Positions 44,161 through 54,915 of a stretch of DNA of 64,000 nucleotides are shown here, one piece after another. The first letter of the stretch is position 1. The number at the start of each line of letters is the position of its first letter. The translations under genes and the position numbers were made by a program. The stretch is from Myxocyprinus asiaticus (lineage: Eukaryota; Chordata; Actinopteri; Cypriniformes; Catostomidae). The stretch is from the NCBI RefSeq assembly GCF_019703515.2, contig NC_059365.1:37250001-37314000 (forward strand), in the 5' to 3' direction. The notes under the pieces are model-generated. The model was not told the DNA's origin, did not search any database, and worked only from the letters and a program-made list of their open reading frames with translations.

Positions 44161-44931
44161 AAACTTTCACCTCAGTAGAAAACTTACCTGCACAAGTTTG
44201 TCTAGAACGTATAAAGGATTTTTCAGAATCTATGTGGCGGCACATACGTAAAAAATGCGAAAATATGTGGAACAAAATCATATATCATCATTATGAGTTA
44301 TAATTATAACGGGAACATACGATCATTTTGACGTGTGTTCATGCATTTATGACAGGTGCAGTTTTACATAGAGAAGGAGACTGACTCGTGTGATGCGAGT
44401 TTATCACGTGTAAGTTAAAACAGTTAAGTAATCCCATTGTTAAAAGGACAAACATCCATCCATGAAAAATCATGTGAATTGCTCCAACGCCTGAATTATA
44501 ATGAATTTTGATAATATAACACTAGAGGACAAATACCTGAGAAAAAAATAAATAAATAAACTTCAAATAAATGGCAAGAAGGCACTGTTGTTTACAGTGG
44601 AAAGTAATTTTTCTGACATCTCATTTTTTATTTTGTTGATTATTGTATAAGCCTATATACAACATTGTGATAGACAGAAAGACAGACAGACCCATATATA
44701 GATAGATAGATAGAAAGATAGGTATTTAGAATTTTATTAAGTTCTCAAGTAATTATTCAAGACAAAGAAACTACTAAAATAAGAACAAAGAAACAAATGA
44801 AGAAAACTGTGTTTAAAGTTTCTAAAAAGCAATATCAATCATTCAAGTAACATTAAGAAAAAAACAACCTACAGAGATGGTATTGTTATTATGTGCATGA
44901 TTTCTTGTACAATACAATTGGAAAGGCTGAA

Positions 44932-44965
<34 letters not shown>

Positions 44966-45185
44966 CAAATGACCTTAAAATGGCAACAGAATTGTGATTT
45001 TTTTGCTTATTTTATGACAAAGGACTGGTAACTCAGATTTGTATGCAGTTATTGGCGACTCGACTTGGACTCGACTTGGACACAGTATTGGTGACTTGGA
45101 CTTGGACTCAGAATTGAGCAGTGAGGACTCGGACTCGACTCGGACTAGAGATCTAGTGACTTGACTACAACACTGATATATAGTT
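44161..45185. repeat. Non-coding DNA with several simple repeats
   Basis: A mixed GACA/GATA tract is at 44,675-44,713 and a (GT)n tract at 44,934-44,958. From 45,047 to 45,175 the wording GACTCGACTTGGACTCGACT, then GGTGACTTGGACTTGG recurs as a degenerate minisatellite of the kind found in many fish genomes. Confidence 0.55.
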
Positions 45186-45912
45186 TAATAGTACAACAGT
45201 TAGTTCCGGTCCTCGAATCTGATTGGATGAGAGATGTTCCATGAGCACTGATGGTCTGACACTATCAGCACTTGGACGCTTCACTGTGTGTATGACTCCG
45301 CTTGTGTTCGTGCCGTTCTAAACTAAAGTGTAAGAGCAGTGCATATTTGTTAAGAGCTACTGTAGGCTATGTGTCTTTTTTAACATCTATTTTTTATTTT
45401 TTTTTACATTACATATGTTAGCCAGCAGGTGGTGGCAAAAGATAATTTTTGCGTGAAATATGAGCCAGTTGGTGAAGTACAGTGAATCCGCGTCAGCCAC
45501 AGTTTACATACAACAGCGCTCCGTGATCGCTCGTATTACTACTGCACTACTAAAGCTTAGGAAATAGCTTTAAACGGCTTTAAACGAACAACTTCAACAT
45601 TACAGCTCATCACATCTGAGAGACACAACAGACTGATTGATTACACAATGCAAGGCACTTACCTCTTACCAGAGTTTCCACATTGGAGAGAAAATACTGT
45701 TCAAAATGGCGGAGGAGATTGCAGTTTCTGTAGTGAATGTCACTTGCGCACCAGCTACCGTGAAATAGAGAGGAATACCCCACTTGAACGGCTATTTTAC
45801 CACTGAGAAAGCTGATCTTCAGAAAGCTGACAGCTTCTCTGCTTGGGTGTGGCAACAGGTGATCGCACACGCTCCGTTTCTCTCTCTCTCGCTCTTTCTC
45901 TCTCTCTCTCTG

Positions 45913-45978
<66 letters not shown>

Positions 45979-46201
45979 CCATCCTTGTTTATCCAATAAC
46001 TTCTTAGAAACAGCATAAGCGCTGATATTATTTCTGAAGTGACATTTTTGAATTACTAACGAAGGCTTGGATGCATCATTTGGTTTGAACCAGCAACAGC
46101 AGATTCTGATCCGCCGCATAAGAAACAAATGCGTTTTTATGACCGCACTCAATTTTTCCAATTTTTTTTTAAATTTACTTGTTCATTGAACTGTTGTATA
46201 T
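45186..46201. repeat. Repeat-like non-coding DNA with a (CT)n(CA)n tract
   Basis: GTTCCGGTCCTCGAATCTGA then TTGGATGAGAGATGTTCC resembles a fish interspersed repeat from memory. The compound microsatellite at 45,879-45,976 consists of CT units followed by about 22 CA units; it generates spurious THTH/VCVC frames. No gene is supported. Confidence 0.45.
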
Positions 46202-46340
46202 AAGCAATATCACACTCGCAGTTGTGCTATATGGCCCTAAATCAGCACTGATGTGATTACCTATGGCACTCGGCCTGTGGCCGAATCACAGCAGTGCAGA
46301 TGTAGGGCCATATCGCACTCTTGCTCATGTGATATTGCTT
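46202..46340. mobile_element. Palindromic MITE
   Basis: A 139-bp near-palindrome: AAGCAATATCACAC at the left pairs with GTGATATTGCTT at the right, and TGCTATATGGCCCTAAATC pairs with AGATGTAGGGCCATATCGCA, with CTCGGCCTGTGGCCGA at the centre. The flanks TATA/TTAA suggest a TA target. No coding capacity. Confidence 0.75.
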
Positions 46341-46487
46341 AACTAACATGAACTAACAATGAACAATTGTGTTTTTATAAATTAACTCTAACCAAGATTA
46401 ATAAATTATGTTTAAAAATATTATTATTGTTAGATCATGATGCATTAACTAATGTTAACAAATGAAACCTTATTGCAAAGTGTTACT
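46341..46487 (+). repeat. Non-autonomous DNA element end (AAAGTGTTAC type)
   Basis: AACATGAACTAACAATGAAC, TTAACTAATGTTAACAAATG and AAACCTTATTGCAAAGTGTT then AC match the end of a fish element with GGTAACACTT termini. Short ACTTGTTCATTGAACTG sequence left of the palindrome may be its other part, implying that the palindrome is nested inside it. Confidence 0.5.
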
Positions 46488-47626
46488 GTGATTTGCCATC
46501 TGACATAACACATTTATTCAGATATTTTGCCTATTTTGCTGCAAAAACAGATTTGAGCTTACTTCATTATTTTCTTTATGAAATTACACAGTTGAGTAGT
46601 TTAACCAGCTTTTGGGAACAACATTGCAGATATCAAAAACCATAGTCTGTGCTTCCTCACTATGAGAAGCACCAGCCTGATTTGAAATTTTTTTATTATT
46701 GTATTTGCTGTTACTACTCATCATTTTCATGTTTAATGAAACATATTGTATCCTAATTATTATTTATTCATCATTCTTTGTGATTTTAGTTTACAGTTAT
46801 TGTAAATCTACTACTGTATTTTAACTTAAAGTTTACTTGCATTCTTTTCTGAGGCTGAAAATTAAATAAATATAAAAAATAATTAAGGATTCTTCATTAA
46901 ATCAGGGTGATCGAATCAGCCATATCACAGGTTTCATGTCTTAAAGGTAGCCATTTTTGATCGTATTTATAATATGTGCTTGCTTACTGCCTATTCAATT
47001 ATTATGAACAACAATATTTACAGGTAAATACACTTCTTGTCAATGACACAAGTAAACTATGATTATATGTATGTTTTCATTGCAAAACAACACAAAAAAT
47101 GCTGCAAATGGCATGACAATTTTTGAGAAAAGAAAATTCGCACTTTTTGTTTTGCAAAAAAATAAAATAAAAAAAAGGAACAAATTACAGAAGGGACTAA
47201 ATAACAAACTAGGGAACAGTTGGTTAAAAGTAATTAAAAAGTATGTGAACTTAGTTTTGAGTAAAACATAATTTGTTTGCAGATGGAACTTTATTTGAAG
47301 ATTTGATATTTTGTTATCCAATGCAATGAAATTCACATTTAAGCATGACTTGTGTGACTTGAGTGTAAAAAAGTGTACAAATCATTTTTGGGGCTGTTGT
47401 TTGTCTAACAGAATATCACCAATTCCATTTTACATGTCAGCTTCCTGATATAATACATGAAAAAAACATTTGAAGTTAATACACAGGTAAACATAACAGC
47501 ATGTTGAGATTTCTGTCAGTAAACCTGCATTACTTTGTACATCCATGATTTATTGAATGCTTACAATCCAGGGTCAGGAAGGGGTGGGGTGTGGCTGTTA
47601 TTCCATCATTTTCTCACCTTTCATAA
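46488..47626. other. Non-coding stretch
   Basis: AT-rich, with an A-rich patch at 47,155-47,180. The frames at 47,040-47,336 on both strands are low-complexity. No gene recognised. Confidence 0.45.
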
Positions 47627-49021
47627 TGTAGCAAGTGGCTCAATTATAGTGACTACGCCAACCCGGGACAACGGGGAAAACAACCCAAACAAGGGCACAC
47701 GGGTACAATCCACTTAGAAGAGACAAGAGGCGTGAGTCTCCATACAAAAATAATTTTATTAAAGCTAAAATAGTTGGCCAACAATCATTTAAAACCAGCA
47801 ATCGACAAAATATGTCCTTGGTCGAATAGAAAACAGAGAGAAACAACACCAAAGAAATTAACAATAATCGTGCAGGGGCTGAGGCTTCCTGTATGAGGAG
47901 CGGGCTAGTATAGCAGCACCAGGTACACAAAAAGACCCCACAAATCAGAATCACACCCACAAAGTTCACTGCAAATAATAACACAGCAATAGTGACACAG
48001 CAACAATGACGACCTGTGGTGAAGTAAAGCCCTGTGGTGCAGTACGGAACCAGCCCGCTTCAGGAAGCACTCAGCTCCTACAAAAAAAGGAAACAAAAGA
48101 GTCACAGTTAGAAAGAAAATAAATCAGCTAATTAAACAAGTTTTAATAAACAAAAAATGTAAAATAAAGAAAACAAAGTCAATTTACTAAATAATCAAAT
48201 GTAACAGCACCAAAAAGACACAAATTACAATACACTCAAAATAAGCAAAGGAAAATATAAATCTTACAAAAACGTACACATTAACGAAAAGGAACAAGGA
48301 AGAGTACTGTCACAAAAATGTAGGAATCACACCAAACTCAAAACTACTTACGGGTCATAAGGTTGCAAAATGACCGACACCACTAATACCGCATGGCGGT
48401 AATTAATACAATTGATGGAGACTGTTGCAAAACAGTCAGAATCGAGAGGATGGAGGTTGGTGACAGTAATACAAAACAAATCTTACACAAACACATAAAC
48501 AAAAAGAAATAATACCAATACAACCCCCCCCAAAAAAAACTCAAGCCCACTTGGGCATTAGACGAGGATGTGACTGGACCCCAAAAGCAGCAGCATGGCT
48601 CAAAGAGCGAGGGGTGGGCAGAGAGCCGTGTTAAGGTGACTGCTCTCACTCAGCCTGCTCCAGTGATCCGATCATGTAACACTCACGACGGTATAAACAG
48701 AAATCATACAATAGCTTCTTTAGTGACTATAACAGCAACAGCTGGTGCTCTGACCTGGGTACGTTAAACTGCAATGCCTCTCAGATGAGAGCCCTGAAGG
48801 CACTCCGCACTAAGAGTAAGCAGCACACCACACGCAGTATGTCTCGGTAGCCCAACATCACACTCCGTAGTCCGTAGCAATGAAAGGAAGGGGCGGACTT
48901 TCGACCATGACGCACTCCAGAAGGCCTAAACAACAGGCTTATATACTGTAGTGGGGAGATAGCTCATTGGCCACGTATTTAATGATTGTGACATTTTAGA
49001 CACGTCACAAACCTTACTACA
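47627..49021 (-). repeat. 3' LTR of the Gypsy element
   Basis: On the plus strand it begins TGTAGCAAGTGGCTC and ends CAAACCTTACTACA. It pairs over its full length with the LTR at 53,526-54,915. The visible differences are concentrated in the first 150 bp, where about a dozen bases differ; the remainder is closer. A C-run and A-run tract (48,523-48,540) differs between the copies. Confidence 0.9.
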
Positions 49022-49037
49022 TTCTACCCCTTATTTT
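49022..49037 (-). other. Polypurine tract candidate
   Basis: AAAATAAGGGGTAGAA on the minus strand directly precedes the 3' LTR, the expected site of plus-strand priming. Confidence 0.6.
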
Positions 49038-49216
49038 TGTGTCGTCGCCCCTACGATAAATTACAAATTGCCAGGGCATCAGTCCCAAGGCCTAAACAAC
49101 CCAGAACTAATGCCAGATATGGACCCTGGAACAAATACCGCATTCCTTACATTCTCCACTGCTCGTGGAAGATGGTGGACATTAGAATGTTGTCCTGCAG
49201 TGGCTCGTCTCGTTCT

Positions 49217-50427
49217 TCACACAGCTCCAGCACCATCCCTAGGCCGGCCTGGGGGAAGAAAAACAGACGTACCCATAGAACCTGAATCAACATCACGCAC
49301 CAACTCATTTGCAGAAGGCAAGGATGCTACATTAGAGGGCCCTGCCACTTCCAGAGGGGGTGGCACTGGGGCTTCTGGGACCAAAAGAGGCACTGGTAGT
49401 TCTGACACAACAGAACATACTCCCCGGGTTTGACCCAACCCAACCCAGGAAGCCTCTGAAACGGCCACCCAAAGGTCCAGTTCCTCTGAGTCCTCTGGTG
49501 AGGACAGCTGGCTAACTGGAGGGCTATCAGGACAGACAACAATTGGGGAATCTCGCTGTATACGGATCTTAATCAGAGAACGATGAACATGCTTGATCCT
49601 ACCCAGATCATCCACGGGTGCAACAGACCCTCCTTCTTTTGGTGCCCGCACAACCTGATACACCACTGAGCTCCACAGGTCCTGGATTTTATGACGGCCT
49701 CTCATGCTATGATCCCGGAGACAAACCAGTTGATACTCCCCCAGTGATGTATCACGAATGTGTTAATCATGTTGTTTCTTACAGCATTCAGCAGCAGCCT
49801 TCAAGTGCTCCCGTGCCCCCTCAAATGCCACCTGCATCCTTGCTCAATGCTCTACAATGCAGTCATGGACCCCACCCTCACCGGGTTCCTGGACCCTACC
49901 TAAAAGGAAATCAACAGGGAGTCAAGGCTCCTGGCCAAACATCAGGAGATACGGAGACTCACCTGTGGCCTGGTGAGGAGTGGTATTATAGCAGAACAAG
50001 ACCTGTGGAAGGCAAGATGCCCAATCCCTTTTCCTGGAAGCAGGCAGAGTGAGCAGAAAGGTTATGAAGGGTTCAATTGAACCGTTCGCACTGGCCATTG
50101 CCAGCCAGATGATAGGGCGTAGTACGTGATTTTTCGATCCCATAAAACCTACAGAGTTGTTTCATAAGTGCCGACTCAAAATTCCGGCCCTAGTGGATAC
50201 GACCTGGGACCCCGATCCTAACAAACACACTCTGTGACCAAAGCTTGTACTACCATCTCAGCCCGCTGGTCCCTAGTCAGGACAGCCAGTGTATATTTAC
50301 TGAACACATCTGTTAACAACAAGACATTCTTGTGTCCGGAAAAGGAAGGCTCAAGAATGCTCTGTCCGAGCCTCTGAAAGCCCCTGCTTTGTTCGCTTTC
50401 TGGTTCCCGAACCAGCACACTCCGCAA
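49217..50427 (-). pseudogene. Gypsy integrase core and C-terminus
   Basis: The core begins LLLTDVFSKYTLAVLTRDQR (first Asp in TDVFSK) and continues, with stops, through [20 protein letters not shown] (Glu region changed by stops nearby) and PASRKRDWASCLPQVLFCYN, TPHQATGESPYLLMFGQEP. The C-terminal part (49,217-49,705) has GRHKIQDLWSSVVYQVVRAP and LGRIKHVHRSLIK, the chromatin/DNA-binding tail common in this lineage. Internal stops abolish function. Confidence 0.75.
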
Positions 50428-50510
50428 CTAGCTTATGCAGGGGGCCCGCCAATTTGGCAAACCCCTCCACAAAGCGGCAATAATAGCTGGCAAAACCCAG
50501 AAATTAACAC
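50380..50510 (-). other. Junction of internal deletion (RNase H and IN N-terminus absent)
   Basis: After the reverse-transcriptase connection, the minus strand reads PLHKLVAECAGSGTRK and then passes almost directly, within 25 codons, to SFSGHKNVLLLTDVFSKYTL of the integrase core. The RNase H domain (about 120 residues) and the HHCC zinc finger of integrase are therefore missing. Confidence 0.6.
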
Positions 50511-51395
50511 AACTCCGCCACATTGGATGGATGTCGCCATTCAGCCATGGCCTCAATCTTTGCAGGATCAGTTGATACCCCTTCAGCTGATATAATGTGG
50601 CCCAAATACTTCACTTCTCTTTGGAAAAACATGCACTTGCTTAACTTGACCTTAAGTTCTTCACGTTCTAACCAACTCAGGACTACCTCCAGGCGCTCCA
50701 GGTGTTGAGCTACAGTGGCAGAAAATACTACCACGTCGTCCAGGTATAAGAGCAAGGATTGACACTGTTGGTCCCCTAACAACCTCTCCATTAACCTCTG
50801 AAAGGTGCCTGGGGCATTACACAGGCCAAAGGGCATATGGTTCCATCCAAAGAGTCCGAAGGGTGTACAGAAAGCTGTCTTAAACCGATCTTTCTCCACG
50901 ACTGGAACCTGATTATACCCTCTGGCCAAATCAAGGGTTGAAAACCAACAGGCACCATTCAGGGAGTCCAGGGACTCATCTATTTGGGGCAGAGCAAATG
51001 CATCTTTCCTAGTTCTTGCGTTAAGTTGACGGTAGTCGACGCACATGCGCAGACCACCGTCTTTCTTTTTAACTAACATGATCGGCGAAGCATATGGACT
51101 ACAACTTTCTCGAATGATCTCAGCCTCCAGTAACTGATTTATATGGGCCTACTACCTCGTACTCTGATGGGGGTATCTGCCGGAAATGCTGCCAAATTGG
51201 AGTCTCATCTAACAAGGGAATATCATGGGAAATTACATTTGTACACCCCAAGTCTCCCTCCTGGGTAGAGAATACCGACTGAAACTTATAGAGTAAAGCC
51301 CTTACCTGACTCTGCTCTACCTCTGATAAACCTGACAGGTCCACTGCCTCAACCTGCTCCTGCATGGTGGGTCCACTTCCGCATTCTGAGCACAC
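50504..51395 (-). pseudogene. Gypsy reverse transcriptase
   Basis: The longest intact stretch of the element: 191 codons (50,504-51,079) with LVKKKDGGLRMCVDYRQLNA, WFSTLDLARGYNQV, TAFCTPFGLFGWNHMPFGLC and the active-site SLLLYLDDVVVFS, plus KCMFFQREVKYLGHIIS. An upstream frame (51,120-51,395) carries RALLYKFQSVFSTQEGDLGC, ahead of a stop and frame change near 51,130. It ends WRHPSNVAEL, where a frameshift leads to FLGFASYYRRFVEGFAKLAG-like sequence. Confidence 0.85.
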
Positions 51396-51583
51396 ACAAC
51401 AGCCACAACTGGCTGGACCTCAATAACACCTGTGGGCAAACTCACTACGTAAACATTATTCAACGTGCCAATCATGAAACGAGGATAAAGCATGACGTCG
51501 GTCATGCCAACATTAACTACAGGTATATAAACTGTCCCTTGGCTTACCTGAACCACCGCCGGGGAAGCCAGCAACCCAGCAGG

Positions 51584-52250
51584 CTAACCGGACTCGGGAG
51601 GCTCAAAAAGTATGGCTCCATTAGGGTATCCTTCGGAGTAAGTGGCTGGAACAAACTTAAACATGCCCCCTGGAATGCGACAAGGCCTATGACCCCGAAC
51701 CTTACTCATGCGATTCACACAAGTTATGCTATTAACTTCGCAACAATGTTGTAATGCTTGAGATACAAAATGCAGAGCTTTTGACACGTCTGGCAAATCA
51801 AAAAGGGCGGGGCCATGCTGACCAAAGAGCTCCTGGTAACATCGTTTCAGAACATTCATTCCGAGAACCCCTGGAATCTGATCACACAAGCCACCAGGAG
51901 GATCTTTGACAACAAGCACCCCACAATTTGAAACGACTTGGCCACAGAGATCAATATCCAGCTCCATGTAACCAATATAGGGAATGGAAAGACCATTGGC
52001 GGTGCTGTAACTATTGACATGACCTAAGTCGCTCCTGACCCCATGGTTCAAAGTGCCATGGAAAACAACTTTCCGTAATGGTGGAGACCATCGAGCCTGT
52101 GTCAACTAAACAGGGCACTGGCACTCCACCTAGAAACACAGCAAGATGAGGACAGGAAGACATTAAATGAGATACTGGGACAGAACCTTTTGACAAAACA
52201 GAGCCAATAGAATCCCCAACCGAGCTGTGGCTCTGCAGCCCAGTGGGCAC
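51584..52250 (-). pseudogene. Gypsy aspartic protease region
   Basis: The retropepsin active-site motif LVDTGS appears in VPVPCLVDTGSMVSTITE near 52,105. The following frame (51,584-52,105) carries GYMELDIDLCGQVVSNCGVL and PGVLGMNVL, typical of the rest of a retropepsin (the LGMN turn). A frameshift separates the active site from the rest. Confidence 0.7.
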
Positions 52251-52289
52251 AAGTTTTCCGATTGCACAGAGGTGGAAGACTGCTTACCC

Positions 52290-53311
52290 CCAACAAAAGG
52301 TACGATGGAATGCGGAGTGTGCTGGGGAACCCACTCCCCATCGCGTTCTCTGGCAAAAGTACGCGTTCTCTACAAATTACGGGCTCGTTACGAGGAGCTT
52401 GACTACGCATTTCTGGGCCTTGCAATCGGGCAAAGCTTTGCGTGAGCTGGTTTAATTGCTCTTGCTGTGCTTTCAGCATTTCTCTCAACTCACCCAATTC
52501 GGATGTTTGAGGCGAACTGCGAGTCCCCACTCGTGAATCTCCATGAACACCATACTGAATTCCATGCACCATTGGGACAGATAGACTTCGGGCCCCAGCA
52601 CCACCCGGCATCCCTTCCTGCTCGAAGGGCTTCACTCTGCATCTCTAACAAAGTGGAATTGGGCTGTCGATTCACTGGCTGTTTAAGCTCTCATCTCAAA
52701 GTACTGTCATTAACGTGTTCGACAAATTGATCACGAAGCACGGTTTCAGTGTTTACCATAACATTTGGCGACTGTTGCCTAACCTTCTCCAGGAGGCTCA
52801 TCAAGGTGAGTGAAAACTCCAAGAGTGTTTCCCCCTCTTGCTGCCTCCAGGAGAAGAAAGCTTCCTGCAAGGCAGCATATGACAACGAGCATCCGTACAA
52901 CTCGCGCATTGCTTTAATAATTTTCTCAGGGTCCCCACGCACTTCATCTGAACAATATCGTATCTCTTCTCACGCCTCCCCCTCTAAGTGATCGAAAATA
53001 AAGAAGGCCTGATCCGCAGGGGATAAATAACGGGTTTCATACATGCTTTAGCTTCCTCAAACCATTCATTAACACTCACCCCGGACCTACCACTAAATTT
53101 TGGGCACATCCTATCTCTAGGCACGAATACGAACCTGTCATTTACTGGAGTATTAGTACCAGTCAATGGTGGAAATATAGAAGCGTCGACTGCGGCAGGG
53201 GTACTAGGTCCAGCAACATTAGCCCCTTGCGATTCTTTCCTGTCACAATCTCTCATTGTCAGCTCTAAGTTGAGCCACAAGTTCTTTAAGTTCCTGTAAT
53301 TCTCCCTCCAT
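52290..53311 (-). pseudogene. Gypsy gag
   Basis: The likely start is the Met at 53,311 (MEGELQELKELVAQLRADNE, a coiled-coil-like N-terminus). Then come RFVFVPRDRMCPKFSGRSGV near 53,100, and a capsid part (52,691-52,942) with VRGDPEKIIKAMRELYGCSL-like sequence and FFSWRQQEGETLLEFSLTLM. C-terminal ELREMLKAQQEQLNQLTQSF follows near 52,480. The zinc knuckle expected after PVIC (near 52,400) is frameshifted and not recognisable. Several frame changes show loss of function. Confidence 0.7.
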
Positions 53312-53506
53312 TATTATAGAATATACCAATATATTTTTTTTTGTACTCCACACCACAACGGCACCTAAAGGAGAAAAACCAGAAACTGCAATCTCCAGAG
53401 CACACGCTGCTGCTTTGTTCCTAAAAAGAAAAACAAAACACACACAGAAACTTACAAGAATAAACAGAAATATACGGTCCCACACCTCTGCCAAATATTC
53501 TGTGGA

Positions 53507-53523
53507 CCCTGCCGACTACGCCA
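53507..53523 (-). other. Primer-binding site candidate
   Basis: Two bases inside the 5' LTR, the minus strand reads TGGCGTAGTCGGCAGGG, the complement of a tRNA 3' end finishing in CCA. Which tRNA is not assigned. Confidence 0.6.
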
Positions 53524-53525
53524 CA

Positions 53526-54915
53526 TGTAGGAAGTGGCTCAATTATAGTTACTACGCCACCCCGGGACAACAGGGAAAACAACACAAATAAGGGCACACA
53601 GGTACAATCCACTTAGAAGAGGCAAGATGCGTGAGTTTCCACACAAAAATAATTTTATTAAAGATAAAATAGCTGGCCAACAATCATTTAAAACCAGCAA
53701 TCGACAAATATGTACTTGGTCGAATAGAAAACAGAGAGAAACAACACCAAAGAAATTAACAATAATCGTGCAGGGGCTGAGGCTTCCTATATGAGGAGCG
53801 GGCTAGTATAGCAGCACCAGGTACACAAAAAGACCCCGCAAATCAGAATCACACCCACAAAGTTCACTGCAAATAATGACACAGTAATAGTGACACAGCA
53901 ATAATGACAACCCATGGTGAAGTAAAGCCCCGTGTTGCAGTATGGAACCAGCCCGCTTCAGGAAGCACCCAGCTCCTACAAAAAAAGGAAACAAAAGTGT
54001 CACAGTTAGAAAGAAAATAAATCAGCTAATTAAACAAGTTTTAATAAACAAAAAATGTAAAATAAAGAAAACAAAGTCAATTTACCAAATAATCGAACCT
54101 AACAGCACCAAAAAGACACAAATTACAATACACTCAAAATAAGCAAAGAAAAATATAAATCTTACAAAAATGTACACATTAACAAAAAGGAACAAGGAAG
54201 AGTACTGTCACAAAAATGTAGGAATCACACCAAACTCAAAACTACTTACGGGTCATAAGGTTGCAAAATGACCGACACCACTAATACCGCATGGCGGTAA
54301 TTAATACAATTGATGGAGACTGTTGCAAAACAGTCAGAATCGAGAGGATGGAGGTTGGTGACAGTAATACAAAACAAATCTTACACAAACACATAAACAA
54401 AAAGAAATAATACCAATACAACCAAAAAAAAAAAAAAAACCCACTTGGGCATTAGACGAGGACGTGACTGAACCCTAAAAGCAGCAGCGTGGCTCAAAGA
54501 ATGAGGGGTGGGCAGAGAGCCGTGTAAAGGTGACTGCTCTCACTCAGCCTGCTCCGGTGATCCGATGACGAAACACTCACGACGGTATAAACAGAAATCA
54601 TACAATAGCTTCTTTAGTGGCTATAACAGCAATAGCTGGTGCTCCGACCTGGGTACATTAAACTGCAATGCCTCTCAGATGGGAGCCCTGAAGGCACACC
54701 GCACTAAGAGTAAGCAGCACACTACACGCAGTATGTCTCGGTAGTCCAACGTCACACTCCATAGTCCGTAGCAACGAAAGGAAGGGGCGGGCTTTCGACC
54801 ATGACGCAATCCAGAAGGCCTAAACAACAGGCTTATATACTGTAGTGGGGAGATAGCTCATTGGCCACATATTTAATGATTGTGACATTTTAGACACGTC
54901 ACAAACCTCACTACA
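53526..54915 (-). repeat. 5' LTR of the Gypsy element
   Basis: Begins TGTAGGAAGTGGCTC and ends CAAACCTCACTACA on the plus strand. It is adjacent to the primer-binding site, so it is the promoter-bearing LTR for the minus-strand element. An A-run (54,423-54,438) replaces the C/A tract of the other copy. Confidence 0.9.
54833..54839 (-). promoter_or_regulatory. Candidate TATA box in the 5' LTR
   Basis: TATATAA on the minus strand, in a GTATATAAGCCTGTTG context, about 80 bp inside the LTR start. The same box is at 48,939-48,945 in the other LTR. Confidence 0.5.

Larger units (their letters stand above)
47627..54915 (-). mobile_element. Gypsy LTR retrotransposon, two LTRs, internally deleted
   Basis: Two LTRs of about 1.39 kb (47,627-49,021 and 53,526-54,915) bracket gag-pol on the minus strand, and ATAA occurs immediately outside both ends as a 4-bp target duplication. 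The order from right to left is primer-binding site, Gag, protease, reverse transcriptase, integrase, polypurine tract. RNase H and the integrase zinc-finger region are missing, and all frames are interrupted. RT-before-IN order and protein signatures identify the Gypsy superfamily. Confidence 0.9.

Noticed and set aside
45784..46161. Frames rich in Thr-His, Val-Cys and Arg-Glu
   Set aside because: Translation of the (CT)n(CA)n microsatellite in several frames.
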